From Fischerella muscicola SAG 1427-1 = PCC 73103 (GTDB lineage Bacteria > Cyanobacteriota > Cyanobacteriia > Cyanobacteriales > Nostocaceae): 34,750 nt of DNA. Positions within the stretch are counted from its first letter, which is position 1. Each line of letters begins with the position of its first letter. The translations under genes were made by a program, and so were the position numbers. The notes beneath the pieces were generated by a model that had not been told where the DNA came from, did not search any database, and saw only the letters and a list, made by a program, of their open reading frames with translations. The stretch spans positions 1-34,750 of the forward strand of contig NZ_AJLJ01000171.1 of NCBI RefSeq assembly GCF_000317245.1, read 5' to 3'. Shown in pieces: positions 24,550-34,400 of this stretch.

Positions 24550-24946
24550 TATTTTTGTTCTCCCATTGAGTTTTAATTCAGATAGTTTTTTATCTCTTAG
24601 AAACCCTGAGTTCTGTATTGATATTGCAGAGATGCTAAACAATTCACATAACCTTTACCTGTCATCATTCTCTAGGCTGAGGTCACAAGTTAGAAAGCAA
24701 ATTCTTAATTAATCAGGTGTAATAGATAAAGGGTAAATGCGCTGATATTAGGCATATGCTGGCAATATGAAAAGAAATAGAGTACAAGATAATATCAGCC
24801 AGAGTAGTAAAGCTTTTATAAAGCATCTACCCCGGAATTTAAAGTTAATTAATTACTTCCAAGGTTACTGCTAATTTTTCTAAGTAGAGTTTAATTTTTA
24901 TCTACTTTTGTAAACTTAATAAAAATAGGAGGATGAGTAAATTTAA

Positions 24947-24978
24947 GTATGGAGAGGCGCTATGGCACCTCTCCATAC
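24947..24978. terminator. 11-bp perfect hairpin downstream of ppk1
   Basis: GTATGGAGAGG (24947-24957) and CCTCTCCATAC (24968-24978) pair perfectly around a ten-base loop. It lies about 110 bases after the ppk1 stop on the minus strand and may terminate that transcript, though no T-run follows closely. The same text also resembles dispersed Nostoc palindromes. The gene-free spacer 24550-25084 otherwise contains only AT-rich DNA and the palindrome at 25020. Confidence 0.45.
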
Positions 24979-25019
24979 AAGATTTTTGAGATCTTATCCG
25001 ACCAGTATTTGGTAGGGGC

Positions 25020-25031
25020 GTACGGCCGTAC
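25020..25031. repeat. GTACGGCCGTAC palindrome
   Basis: This is a perfect 12-bp palindrome within GGGGCGTACGGCCGTACA. It matches the core of a dispersed repeat often seen in cyanobacterial spacers as GGGGCGTACGGCCGTACG followed by CCCC. Only the left arm is kept here, so it looks like a half-decayed copy. Confidence 0.45.
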
Positions 25032-25084
25032 AATAAATCCAATATGAATCAGGATTTTTGTGAAACGTTATTACACCTAATTTT

Positions 25085-27226
25085 TCAGGATTTAGCTGCC
25101 ATTTCCATCAATATATTTTGGATATGGCGTTCTGGTTCATCTTTGCCAGGATGGCGCTGAGTATAGGAACCATCTGATTTTAGTTCCCAAGCTTGGCGAT
25201 TGTCTGCCAGCATAATTTCGAGAATATTTTGCAAGTTTTGTAAAATCTTTGGGTCTTCCACTGGTGTCACGGCTTCCACACGCCGATCTAGGTTGCGGGG
25301 CATCCAATCAGCACTACCGATGTATATTTCATCCTGTCGATTGTTGTGGAAGTGAAAAATCCGTGAGTGTTCCAAAAACCGGGCGATAATACTAATCACC
25401 CGAATATTTTCGCTCACATTAGGAACTCCGGGACGCAAGCAGCATATACCCCGAATAATCAAGTCAATTTCTACACCAGCTTGCGATGCTTCGTATAGAG
25501 TAGCAATGATTTTTGGGTCTACCAAAGAGTTCATCTTGGCGATGATCCGACCCTTTTGCCCGTTTTGGCTGTGTTCGATTTCTCGACGAATTAGGGCAAT
25601 CATGCGATCGCGCATAGTTACGGGTGACACTAGCAGCTTACGGTAGTAATTTTGACAAGAATAACCAGTTAAGTAATTAAATAAATCTGTTAAATCTGCA
25701 CCTAATTCTTCTCGGCAACTCAGCAGTCCTAAATCTGTGTACAACTTGGCTGTTTTGGGATTGTAGTTACCAGTGCCGATGTGAACGTAGCGACAAATTT
25801 TCTCTCCTTCCTGACGTACTACTAACACAATTTTGGTGTGAGTCTTCAATCCTACCAATCCATAAACGACATGCACACCAGATTTTTCTAACTTTTGCGC
25901 CCAAGTAATGTTATTTTCTTCATCAAAACGGGCTTTTAATTCTACCAGGGCAGCAACTTGCTTACCACTTTCTGCCGCAGTAATTAACGAACTAACAATT
26001 TCAGAATCCCCAGAAGTGCGATACAGTGTCATCTTAATTGCCAAGACTTGAGGATCACGGGCTGCTTGGGTGATGAATTGTTCTACAGAAGCGCTAAAGG
26101 ATTCGTAGGGATGATGTACTAGCAAATCATTTTGCTGAATTACAGAGAAAATATTTTCTGTTTCTTCTAATTGAGCAATATTATTTGATTGATGAAAATG
26201 ACGCAGACGTGGAGGAATTACAGGTGTCCAAGGTTGATCTTTGAGTTCCGGCAATGGTAAAGCCATAAAGGACATTAAATCCTTTAAATTGATTAAACCA
26301 TCTATTTCATAGACATCACTTTCAGATATTTCCATTTCTTGGACTAGCATCTTTCGCAAAGATTTGGGCATTGATGGTTGAATTTCCAACCGCACCACAG
26401 AACCACGAAAGTGTCGCCCACGTAATTCTTGTTGAATTGCTAGTAGTAAGTCATCTGCTTCTTCTTCAACTACTGATAAATCAGCTTTGCGAGTTAGTCG
26501 AAATAGGTGATATTCTTTAATGATCATGCCTGGAAATAAGGCATCTAAATTGTGAGCAACTACCTGTTCAATGGGTACACCAGTCCAGTGATTTAATTTG
26601 CCATTTTGTGGTTCTAATTCTTTGGGTAAAGCAATAAATCGAGGCAAAATATTCGGGACTTTGACTCTAGCAAACTTTTCTTCTCCTGTGACTGGATCTT
26701 TGACAACTACTGCCCAATTGAGGCTGAGATTTGCCATTAAGGGGAAGGGATGACTCGGATCTACTGCTAGAGGTGTGAGGACTGGAAAAATTCTTTGTTT
26801 AAATAAATCTTCTAAGTAAGAACGTTGTTCTCTACTGATGTCTGTGTAATTGAGAAGATGAATACCGTGAGAGGCCATTTCTTTTCGTAGCACCTTCTCA
26901 AACAGGCTATGTTGTTCTATGATCATTGGACGCAAAAGTTGAGCGATCGCTTCCAATTGTTCTTCTGGTGTGCGTCCATCTGGGGTTCGTTTGCTTAAGA
27001 GTGCTTGCACTTGATCTTTAATTATCGCCACACGAACCATGAAAAATTCATCTAAATTAGAGCTAAAGATAGCAGTAAATTTAAGTCGTTCGAGTAAAGG
27101 TGTACGATTATCCAACGCCTCATGCAAAACTCGACGATTGAATTCTAACCAACTTAATTCACGATTCAAGTAATACTGTGAGTCGCTGAGATTGATAGTT
27201 TTGGCTATTTCTTTGGATTTGGTCAT
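25085..27226 (-). CDS. ppk1: polyphosphate kinase 1
   Basis: PPK1 reversibly polymerises the terminal phosphate of ATP into polyphosphate, which cyanobacteria store as granules for phosphate and energy balance. This 713-residue protein has the four expected regions. The N domain starts YLNRELSWLEFNRRVLHEA, and the head domain follows. Two C-terminal domains carry the ATP site and the autophosphorylated histidine: AIKMTLYRTSGDSEI, the THTK motif with His463, and HIGTGNYNP. Length and motifs are typical and complete. There is no Shine-Dalgarno before the ATG at 27226; the leader is instead a run of AAAATC(T/C) repeats. The gene stands alone. Confidence 0.97.
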   Translation of the reverse strand: MTKSKEIAKTINLSDSQYYLNRELSWLEFNRRVLHEALDNRTPLLERLKFTAIFSSNLDEFFMVRVAIIKDQVQALLSKRTPDGRTPEEQLEAIAQLLRPMIIEQHSLFEKVLRKEMASHGIHLLNYTDISREQRSYLEDLFKQRIFPVLTPLAVDPSHPFPLMANLSLNWAVVVKDPVTGEEKFARVKVPNILPRFIALPKELEPQNGKLNHWTGVPIEQVVAHNLDALFPGMIIKEYHLFRLTRKADLSVVEEEADDLLLAIQQELRGRHFRGSVVRLEIQPSMPKSLRKMLVQEMEISESDVYEIDGLINLKDLMSFMALPLPELKDQPWTPVIPPRLRHFHQSNNIAQLEETENIFSVIQQNDLLVHHPYESFSASVEQFITQAARDPQVLAIKMTLYRTSGDSEIVSSLITAAESGKQVAALVELKARFDEENNITWAQKLEKSGVHVVYGLVGLKTHTKIVLVVRQEGEKICRYVHIGTGNYNPKTAKLYTDLGLLSCREELGADLTDLFNYLTGYSCQNYYRKLLVSPVTMRDRMIALIRREIEHSQNGQKGRIIAKMNSLVDPKIIATLYEASQAGVEIDLIIRGICCLRPGVPNVSENIRVISIIARFLEHSRIFHFHNNRQDEIYIGSADWMPRNLDRRVEAVTPVEDPKILQNLQNILEIMLADNRQAWELKSDGSYTQRHPGKDEPERHIQNILMEMAAKS

Positions 27227-27228
27227 TC

Positions 27229-27311
27229 GATTTTAGATTTTGGATTTTAGATTTTGGATTGACCCCACAGATAAATAAATCTGGAGGCTTTGGAATTTTA
27301 GATTTTGGATC
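27229..27311. repeat. GATTTTAGATTTTG repeats in the ppk1 leader
   Basis: GATTTTAGATTTTG occurs twice head to tail at 27229-27256 with one TG spacer pattern, and again at about 27294-27307 before CGATTTTTGAC. Such A/T-rich heptamers (GATTTTN) are a common cyanobacterial short tandem repeat class. The array touches the ppk1 start codon and therefore forms its untranslated leader. Confidence 0.6.
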
Positions 27312-27396
27312 GATTTTTGACTAAAACTAGAAATTTTAAGAACCTAATATCAATTAATAATTAAGTTAATTTTTTTATTTAAATTTTTTGCCTAGC

Positions 27397-27502
27397 TATA
27401 GCAATCCGTGTAGGAGTTGTGAAAAGTGAGAGAGCTAGATCCCCGACTTCTTTAAGAAGTCGGGGATCTTGTTGTTCACAAATGATTTAGGAGTGCTGTA
27501 TA
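27397..27502. mobile_element. 106-bp MITE-like element with perfect inner palindrome
   Basis: The outer ends are related inverted repeats: TATAGCAATCCGTGTAGGAG...TTGTGAA on the left and, reverse-complemented, TATACAGCACTCCTAAATCA..TTGTGAA on the right. The centre (27437-27469) is a perfect palindrome: AGATCCCCGACTTCTT, one T, then its exact complement. The left end TATAGCAATCC matches the right end of the element at 22817-22967, so the two may be mobilised by the same transposase. In transcripts the core would be a very stable hairpin downstream of the receiver/flavoprotein gene. The rest of the 27227-27588 spacer is AT-rich. Confidence 0.7.
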
Positions 27503-27588
27503 TCAGTCTCTTAATTTTATATTAATGAAACTTAAATATAAGATTAACTAAGTTTTAAATATAAATTAAGTGTCAATTAATTCAACGT

Positions 27589-29253
27589 TTACAACACCTT
27601 GGCTAAATACTGATGGATAAATTGAACACAGATTGAACCTTCGCCTACTCCGGAAGCAACGCGTTTAACTGAACCATGACGCACGTCACCAACTGCAAAG
27701 ATACCAGGGATATTTGTTTCTAGTAAGTAGGGATCACGTTCTAAATTCCAGCCAGGGATGCGTTGTCCATCGCGTTGTAAATCTGATCCAGTTAAAATAA
27801 AGCCGCGATCGCTCCGTTGTACAATGCCATCTAACCATTCAGTCCGTGGTGCTGCTCCAATAAAGATAAATAATGAGGTAGCGGGAAGCGCTTCAATTTC
27901 CCCGGTGTGATTATTTTTAGTAATAATTGCTTCTAGACATTTCTCACCTTTGACCTCAATTACACTAGTGTATGTTTTGACGGTGATATTTGGTGTTTCG
28001 GCGATTTGGTCTATTAAGTACTGGGACATACTGATACTTAAAGATTCACCACGTACCAACATCGTTACATGGCGAGCGTATTTAGAAAAATACATTGCTG
28101 CTTGTCCGGCTGAGTTTGCGCCACCGATGATGTAAACGTCTTCATCTTTACAACTCATCGCTTCAGTTTGAGCTGCACCATAATAAACACCCGCGCCAGT
28201 CAAGCGTTCAATTCCTGGTACATCTAACCGCCGCCACGCTACACCCAACGCCAAAATCAAGGCATGGCAACTAATTTCGCTACCGTCAGATAATTGTATA
28301 AAACGATATGGATTAGCTACACGAATATTCGTAACTTCTTGGGGTGTGAGAATTTCGACACCAAAGCGTCTAGCTTGCGTAACAGCACGGCGTGCTAAAT
28401 CGCCACCGCTTAAGCCTATGGGAAAACCCAAGTAGTTTTCAATTCGTGAACTTGTTCCTGCTTGTCCACCAGGGGCTTCTCGTTCAATCATCACCGTACG
28501 TAGCCCTTCCGATGCACCATATACCGCAGCTGCTAACCCAGCAGGGCCACTACCAACGATCGCTAAATCATAAAATGGTTTTTGTGCTTGGGTTCGTAGT
28601 CCTATTTTCTGAGCTATTTCTAAATTTGTTGGCTGCCTCAATTGTTCTCCATCTGGGAAAATAACTAGAGGCAAGCGTACTTTATCACATTTTGCATACT
28701 CGGTTAACTGTTCAGCTTCCTGAGAAAATTCAATATCCATCCATTCATAAGGTACTTGATTGCGCGCCAAAAAATCTTTAACTTGATGAGAATAGGGCGA
28801 CCAGCGATTACCAATCACACGAATACCTTCAAAGGGTGGGTGAAATGTTGCTTGCCAATCATCAAGCAAATCATTTAATACCGGATACAGCCGTTCTTCT
28901 GGTGGATTCCACGGCTTCATCAAATAATAATCGATTTTTGTAGTGTTGATAGCGTCTATGGCTGCGTCGGTGTCTGCATAAGCGGTGAGTAAAGCTCGTT
29001 TTGCGTCAGGAAAGATTGTGATTGCTTGCTGTAAGAACTCAACTCCAGACATTTGCGGCATTTTTTGATCTATCAAAAACAACGCCACAGCCTGATTGCG
29101 GAGTTTGATTTGTTCTAATGCTTCCAAAGCGGTTGCACCAGAGTCAGCACGTAATATGCGGTAGTCTTCTCCATATTCATGACGCAAATCCCGCGCTACA
29201 GCTTGTAAGACATCAACATCGTCATCAACTGTCAGGATTACAGGTTTAGTCAT
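27589..29253 (-). CDS. receiver-glutaredoxin-like-thioredoxin-reductase-like fused flavoprotein
   Basis: This 554-residue protein has three parts. Residues 1-128 are a response-regulator receiver with acidic residues Asp10-Asp12, phospho-acceptor Asp62 (LIDQKMP) and Lys113 (LMKPW). Residues 143-220 have a glutaredoxin-like pattern, but the CPYC site is replaced by WSPYSH. Residues 228-554 are a thioredoxin-reductase-type flavoprotein with GSGPAGLAAA (FAD), an NADPH-binding GGANSAGQAA, and the FAD end motif FAVGDVRHGSVKRVASGVGEGS. Where thioredoxin reductases have CATC, this one reads YYGAAQTE. Both dithiol sites are therefore missing, so it is probably not a disulfide reductase. Phosphorylation may control an NAD(P)H oxidase or quinone/peroxide-type activity. 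No kinase is adjacent. Confidence 0.93.
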   Translation of the reverse strand: MTKPVILTVDDDVDVLQAVARDLRHEYGEDYRILRADSGATALEALEQIKLRNQAVALFLIDQKMPQMSGVEFLQQAITIFPDAKRALLTAYADTDAAIDAINTTKIDYYLMKPWNPPEERLYPVLNDLLDDWQATFHPPFEGIRVIGNRWSPYSHQVKDFLARNQVPYEWMDIEFSQEAEQLTEYAKCDKVRLPLVIFPDGEQLRQPTNLEIAQKIGLRTQAQKPFYDLAIVGSGPAGLAAAVYGASEGLRTVMIEREAPGGQAGTSSRIENYLGFPIGLSGGDLARRAVTQARRFGVEILTPQEVTNIRVANPYRFIQLSDGSEISCHALILALGVAWRRLDVPGIERLTGAGVYYGAAQTEAMSCKDEDVYIIGGANSAGQAAMYFSKYARHVTMLVRGESLSISMSQYLIDQIAETPNITVKTYTSVIEVKGEKCLEAIITKNNHTGEIEALPATSLFIFIGAAPRTEWLDGIVQRSDRGFILTGSDLQRDGQRIPGWNLERDPYLLETNIPGIFAVGDVRHGSVKRVASGVGEGSICVQFIHQYLAKVL

Positions 29254-29312
29254 AGTGCAATGCCACCTCTTGATAAAAAAATTATGACTCCTCCTACACC
29301 CTTACACCAAAT

Positions 29313-29390
29313 GAGGTTAAAAGTTAAAAGGCAAAAGAAAAATTTCTGTGTTTTTACTTTTTACTTGGTTCTTTTTACTTGTTAATCCCC
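29313..29390. repeat. AAAAGTTAAAAGGC/TTTTTACTT imperfect inverted repeat
   Basis: The left arm GGTTAAAAGTTAAAAGGCAA is purine- and A-rich, and the right arm GTTTTTACTTTTTACTTGG is its loose complement. It fills the 163-base spacer between the VOC gene and the receiver/flavoprotein gene and belongs to a common class of low-complexity Nostoc spacer repeats. Confidence 0.4.
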
Positions 29391-29416
29391 CACACTCATC
29401 TTCAAGTTTTCTACTA

Positions 29417-29812
29417 TTAGGATAAAAACTGGTACAGACCAATCAAATTTCTATCTGGATCACGCAGATAAGCTGTTTTGATGCCATAGTAAGGATTATT
29501 CATCGGTGGCACAGTGAATTTTACGCCTTTGTGTCTTAATTGCTGATATTCTTCTTCCAAATCATGAACTGTAAAAACTAAGACTACAGTATCCTGACAT
29601 TCGGCGAAGGGTGGTTTGTCAGCATTATGGATGAGTTGGGCAATTTCCTGGCGTCGAGACAGAGATAGCCTCATATCTCCAACTTTAAATTCGGCGTATT
29701 CGTCTGTTTCATTTTCTACAACAACCTCAAATTCCAGTAAATCTTTGTAAAACAAAAAGCAAGCTTTCCAGTCATTTACTAATAATCTTGTGTATGCTGC
29801 ACCTACTTTCAT
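29417..29812 (-). CDS. VOC family protein (glyoxalase/dioxygenase fold)
   Basis: This 131-residue single-module protein has two beta-alpha-beta-beta-beta units. The first runs YTRLLVNDWKACFLFYKDLL and EYAEFKVGDMRLSLSRR; the second runs TVVLVFTVHDLEEEYQQLRHKG and GIKTAYLRDPDRNLIGLYQ. The fold supports glyoxalase I, extradiol dioxygenases and antibiotic resistance proteins. The last metal ligand normally seen as NLIE reads NLIG here, so the classical metal site may be incomplete. The function is unknown. The gene sits between the antiporter and the flavoprotein, all on the minus strand, with gaps of about 100-160 bases. Confidence 0.88.
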   Translation of the reverse strand: MKVGAAYTRLLVNDWKACFLFYKDLLEFEVVVENETDEYAEFKVGDMRLSLSRRQEIAQLIHNADKPPFAECQDTVVLVFTVHDLEEEYQQLRHKGVKFTVPPMNNPYYGIKTAYLRDPDRNLIGLYQFLS

Positions 29813-29909
29813 AATTTTTTATCTCCCTGCAATTTTCTCTCATAGCAATTCTCTAAAATTTTGCTGCACATCCATCACTCTATCCAGTGCGTCTTCTCGT
29901 GAAGTTCAA

Positions 29910-31277
29910 TTACCTTTCTTTTGCTTCTACAGAAGATATTACTGGTTTTTGAAACACAAACGATAATAAAGGTGGTGCTAAAAATGTTGTTAAAATCACC
30001 ATCACAATAATGGCAGCGTCTAAGGAACCAGATAAAACGCCGCTTGTAGAGCCGATACCTGCAAATACTAGTCCGACTTCGCCACGTGGAATCATACCAA
30101 CACCAATTGCTAAACGATTGGTTTCTCCTTGATCAAATACCGTAAAGCCACTAATTACTTTACCCATAATTGCTACCAAAATTAAGAAGCTGGCGATGAT
30201 CAAGCCTTCACGATTTTCAGACACAAATGGATTTAAGACAGCAATGTTAGTTTTAGCACTCACAGCGACAAAGAAAATCGGCACGAGTATATCTGCAATT
30301 GGTACGATTTGATTTTTGAGTGCTCGACATTTCTGTGTTTCCGCTAAAACCAAGCCAGCAGTAAAAGCTCCGAGAATTGCTTCTAAATTTATAGCTGTAG
30401 CAATGTATGCTAAAACGAAAGCAAAAATTAGGGCAGGAATTAATAATTGACCACGAGTTTTGAGTTCATCTACTATTTTGACAAAATAAGGATTGAAAAG
30501 ACGACCTAGTAATACTGCTCCAACTAAGAAAGCTACAGCACTAACAATTAAATACAGTACATTTGTAATTTCGACTTCTCCGGTTTTGGCTAGACTCGCC
30601 ACTACTGCCAAGATGATAATGCCAAGTACATCGTCTAGAACAGCCGCACCAATGATAATTTGACCTTCTTTGCGATTGAGATATTGTAGTTCTGACAATA
30701 CTTTGGCTGTGATGCCAATACTAGTTGCAGTCAGGGCTGCACCAGCAAAAATTGCAGGTATGGCAGGCACTCCAAACAAGTACATTAACCCAAAAGTACC
30801 ACCGGCGAAGGGAGCTGTAACTCCCACTGTTGCTACTATTGCTGACTGTGGCCCGACTTTGAGTAATTCTTTTAAATCTGATTCCAAACCAATTTCAAAT
30901 AATAGAATTATTACACCTATTTCTGCTAACACAGAAATAACTTCACTATCGATTTGAAATATGGTTGATGCTCCATCTATTGTTAAACCTGTAGTAGCTA
31001 CCAAGAACTTTATTAAAATTGAGTTATGAAAATCACCTCCATTTTCAGTAAATACCAGCAAATGAAATGCTGATATGCCCACGACTAGACCACCCAAGAG
31101 TTGCCCTAAAACTGGTGGCATATTCAAGCGATCGCAAATTTCGCTCCCAATTATACTCGCAAGGTAAATCACGACTAAACTAATCAACACTGCTGCCATC
31201 ACTGATGTACTGTCTGATGCTGTCGTGGTTGCGAATACAGGCATAGTGAGACAAGAAATTGTATTTACTAGTGTCAT
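29910..31277 (-). CDS. cation:proton antiporter, CPA2 (NapA/Kef-like)
   Basis: This 455-residue inner-membrane antiporter has about 12-13 hydrophobic helices of the Na/H exchanger type. The LDDVLG motif carries the paired aspartates of electrogenic NapA-type exchangers, and GEVGLVFAGIG is the conserved late helix. It has no RCK/TrkA-N regulatory domain at the C-terminus, so it is the short form. It likely exchanges Na+ or K+ for protons and helps pH and salt balance. I chose the ATG at 31277 rather than a TTG two codons upstream. The ATG has only a weak GAG ribosome site. The RND gene lies 139 bases upstream on the same strand, with an imperfect hairpin between them. Confidence 0.93.
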   Translation of the reverse strand: MTLVNTISCLTMPVFATTTASDSTSVMAAVLISLVVIYLASIIGSEICDRLNMPPVLGQLLGGLVVGISAFHLLVFTENGGDFHNSILIKFLVATTGLTIDGASTIFQIDSEVISVLAEIGVIILLFEIGLESDLKELLKVGPQSAIVATVGVTAPFAGGTFGLMYLFGVPAIPAIFAGAALTATSIGITAKVLSELQYLNRKEGQIIIGAAVLDDVLGIIILAVVASLAKTGEVEITNVLYLIVSAVAFLVGAVLLGRLFNPYFVKIVDELKTRGQLLIPALIFAFVLAYIATAINLEAILGAFTAGLVLAETQKCRALKNQIVPIADILVPIFFVAVSAKTNIAVLNPFVSENREGLIIASFLILVAIMGKVISGFTVFDQGETNRLAIGVGMIPRGEVGLVFAGIGSTSGVLSGSLDAAIIVMVILTTFLAPPLLSFVFQKPVISSVEAKER

Positions 31278-31312
31278 ATGCAATTTTTCTCAACTGTTTT
31301 GGGCAAAGGGGG

Positions 31313-31376
31313 ACAAGGGAGAAAAGGGGACAAGGAGGTAAATTTTCTCCTTTGTCTTCCCTCTCTCCCTTGTTTT
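31313..31376. repeat. purine/pyrimidine inverted repeat between RND and antiporter genes
   Basis: The left arm (GACAAGGGAGAAAAGGGGAC then AAGGAGG) is nearly all purine. The right arm (TTCTCCTTTGTCTTCCCTCT then CTCCCTTGTTTTTCC) is its imperfect complement. The perfect inner part is GGAG against CTCC with a short AT loop. On the minus strand it follows the RND stop, so it can serve as a terminator or attenuator before the antiporter gene. Confidence 0.5.
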
Positions 31377-31416
31377 TCCGTCTACACTTTGTGTTTTGGC
31401 GATCGCTTATTATCTA

Positions 31417-34400
31417 TCAATAAGTTTTGGTAGTAACTCGACCATCTTCTTCTACTTCTTCGATATGGTGTGGTGGTTGTTGAGGTGGACGACGTTTTAA
31501 GAGGCGATCGCGTAGGCTGCCAATCACAATATATAAAATCGGCACTACAAATAAACTCAGGAAAGTAGAAACCAGCATTCCACCAACGACAGCTGTACCT
31601 AGAGATCTTCTACTCCCTGCGCCTGCACCTTCGGGAAACAGCAAGGGATAAATACCCAAAATAAAAGCAAAAGAAGTCATGAGAATTGGTCGCAAGCGCT
31701 CTTGTGCTGCTCTGATTACAGCTTTGGTATAGCTAAGACCAGTTTCTCGTAGCTGATTGGCAAATTCCACAATCAAAATTGCGTTCTTACTTGCTAAACC
31801 AATCAACATCACCAGACCAACCTGACAATATATATCATTGGGTAAACCTCGTAATGACTGTGCTGCTAGCGCTCCTAAAATAGCCAAGGGAACTGACAGC
31901 ATAATAACCAACGGATCAATGTAGTTTTCATATTGAGCAGCTAGTACCAAGAAAACAAAGACCAGTCCCAAAAGAAAAATCAGCGGTGCTTGACCACCAG
32001 ATGTTTTTTCTTCCTGAGCTATCCCCGACCATTCGTAGCCAAAAGTCGTTGGTAAAACCTTTTGTGCTATGTTCTCCATTGCTTGGATTGCTCCTCCAGA
32101 ACTAGTCCCAGGAGCTGCTGAACCGTTGATTTCAATTGATCGGAACAAGTTATAATGATTAATTGTTTGCGCTCCAGTAGTGGGAGTTAGTTTGACAAGA
32201 TCGCTTAGAGGAATCATTTGATCATTGGCAGAGCGGACATATAATTTCCCGATATCCTCCGGATTGGAGCGAAACTGTGTATCGGCTTGGACGTATACCC
32301 GATAAGTTCGGCGTTCAAAATTAAAATCGTTGACGTATCGTGAACCTAAGTAATTCTGGAGAGTATTAAATACTTCATCAACATCAACTTGCAGAGCTTT
32401 AGCGCGACTACGGTCTACTTCGATCAATATTTGTGGAGTATTTGCGGCAAAAGTACTGAAGACAGCTTGCAATCCTGGTGTTTGATTGCCTTGCTGAAGT
32501 AATTGGCCCATGACTTGCAGCATGGTTTCTAAATTGCTGTTACCTGCTCTGTCTTGGAGTTGAAATTGGAAGCCACCGAAACTACCTAAACCTTGAATTG
32601 TGGGGGGATTAACTGGGAACACTCTGGCTTCTGTAATTGCCCCTAGTTTGCCCTGTAAATTAGCAATGATTCCTTGGGCTGACTGTCCTTCTTTAGTACG
32701 CTCATCCCAAGGTTTGAGAGTTGTAAAAATAACACCATTATTAGAAGTGCTACCACTGAAACTAAATCCACCTACAGCAAAAGTGCCTGTGACTTCTGGC
32801 AATTTCAGAATTTCTTCTTCTACTTGCCGCATTACCTTGCTGGTGTAGTTCAGTGAAACTCCTTCTGGCCCTTGAATAATTGTGATGAAATAACCTTGGT
32901 CTTCCTCAGGAAGAAAAGCTGAAGGTACGCGGAAATAAAGCCAACCAGTTAGCCCCAAGGACAGGATAAATAGCAGTACTACAATTGCTTTAACGCGACT
33001 TAAGCGAATGAGCGATCGCTCATATTTTCGGCGTGACCAATCAATGACGTTGTTAAATCGCGCAAACACCCAACCTAGCCAACCAGTCGATTTTTGCCCC
33101 CGTCTTAGCATCAAAGCCGATAGCGAAGGTGTAAGGGTGATAGCCAGAAAGGTAGAAATTGTTACCGAAAAAGCAATAGTTAGGGCAAATTGACGATAAA
33201 TTTGTCCTGTAGAACCTGGAAAGAATGCTACTGGCACAAATACAGCCATTAGAACTAAAGAAGTGGCAATGACTGCTCCCAATAGTTCGCGCATTGCTTC
33301 AGATGCTGCTTGACGAGGTGGAATTCCTTCTTCAATCAGACGAGAGATATCCTCAACTACGATAATTGCGTCATCCACCACCAAACCTGTAGCTAAGGTC
33401 AGACCGAATAAAGTCAGGGTGTTAATGGAAAACCCAAAAGCTTTGATAAAGGCAAAGGTACCAATTAGTCCCAGGGGAATAACAATTACGGGTATTAGAG
33501 TAGTACGCCAGTCTTGTAAGAAAACAAAAATGACCAAGACCACGAGGGCGACGGCCTCAAACAATGTTTTGACAACTTCTGCAAGGGACTCTTCTATAAA
33601 AGTGGTTGTATCAAAAGCAACTTGATACTTCATCCCTGGCGGGAATTTTCTAGCTAGTACCGCCATTTCGGCTTTGACTGCTTTGGCAACATCTAAAACG
33701 TTACTTCCCGGAGTGGGAAATATACCAATTCCCACGCCCTCGTTACCTCGAAATCGCAAGAAAGAACTGTAATTTTCTGCTCCTAGTTCTGCTCGTCCTA
33801 CGTCTTTGAGCTTAATTAGTGATCCATCTTGACTTGTTTTGATCACTATATCCTCAAATTCGGATGCATCTGTGAGCCTACTAATAGCGCGCAGGTCAAT
33901 TTGATACATCTGCTCCTCTGCAGATGGTTGCTGACCGATTTGTCCAGCACCCACTTGCAGGTTTTGTTCATCCAGGGCATCAATCACATCCTGAGCAGTG
34001 AGGTCACGACTTGCAAGGCGGTTTGGATCAAGCCACAAACGCATCGCATAACGACGTTCACCAAAAATTCGTGCCTCACTTACACCCTTGATTCTTTTTA
34101 AGGCATCTGATATGTAAAGATCGGTGTAATTGCTTAAAAATACAGTGTCGTACTCTCCTTTCTCACTGTATAAGCCTATTGCTAACAGAATGTTATTTGA
34201 TTGTTTGCTAACGGTGACTCCGGTTTGCGTTACTGGTTCTGGTAGCTGTGGTTCAGCTAAAGATACACGATTTTGCACATCGACGGCAGCAATATCCGCA
34301 TCTCGTGATGCGTCAAATGTAACTGTAATTGTACTAGTACCACTGTTACTACTACTAGAAGTCATGTACTTCATGCCTTCAACACCGTTAATTTGCCGTT

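Noticed and set aside
24767..24874. 35-codon basic open frame (+)
   Set aside because: No ribosome site and no conserved-looking pattern; kept out for lack of support.
24932..24988. ATG directly after AGGAGG giving an 18-codon frame
   Set aside because: The spacing from the purine run to the ATG is zero, the frame runs through a hairpin, and it is too short to support.
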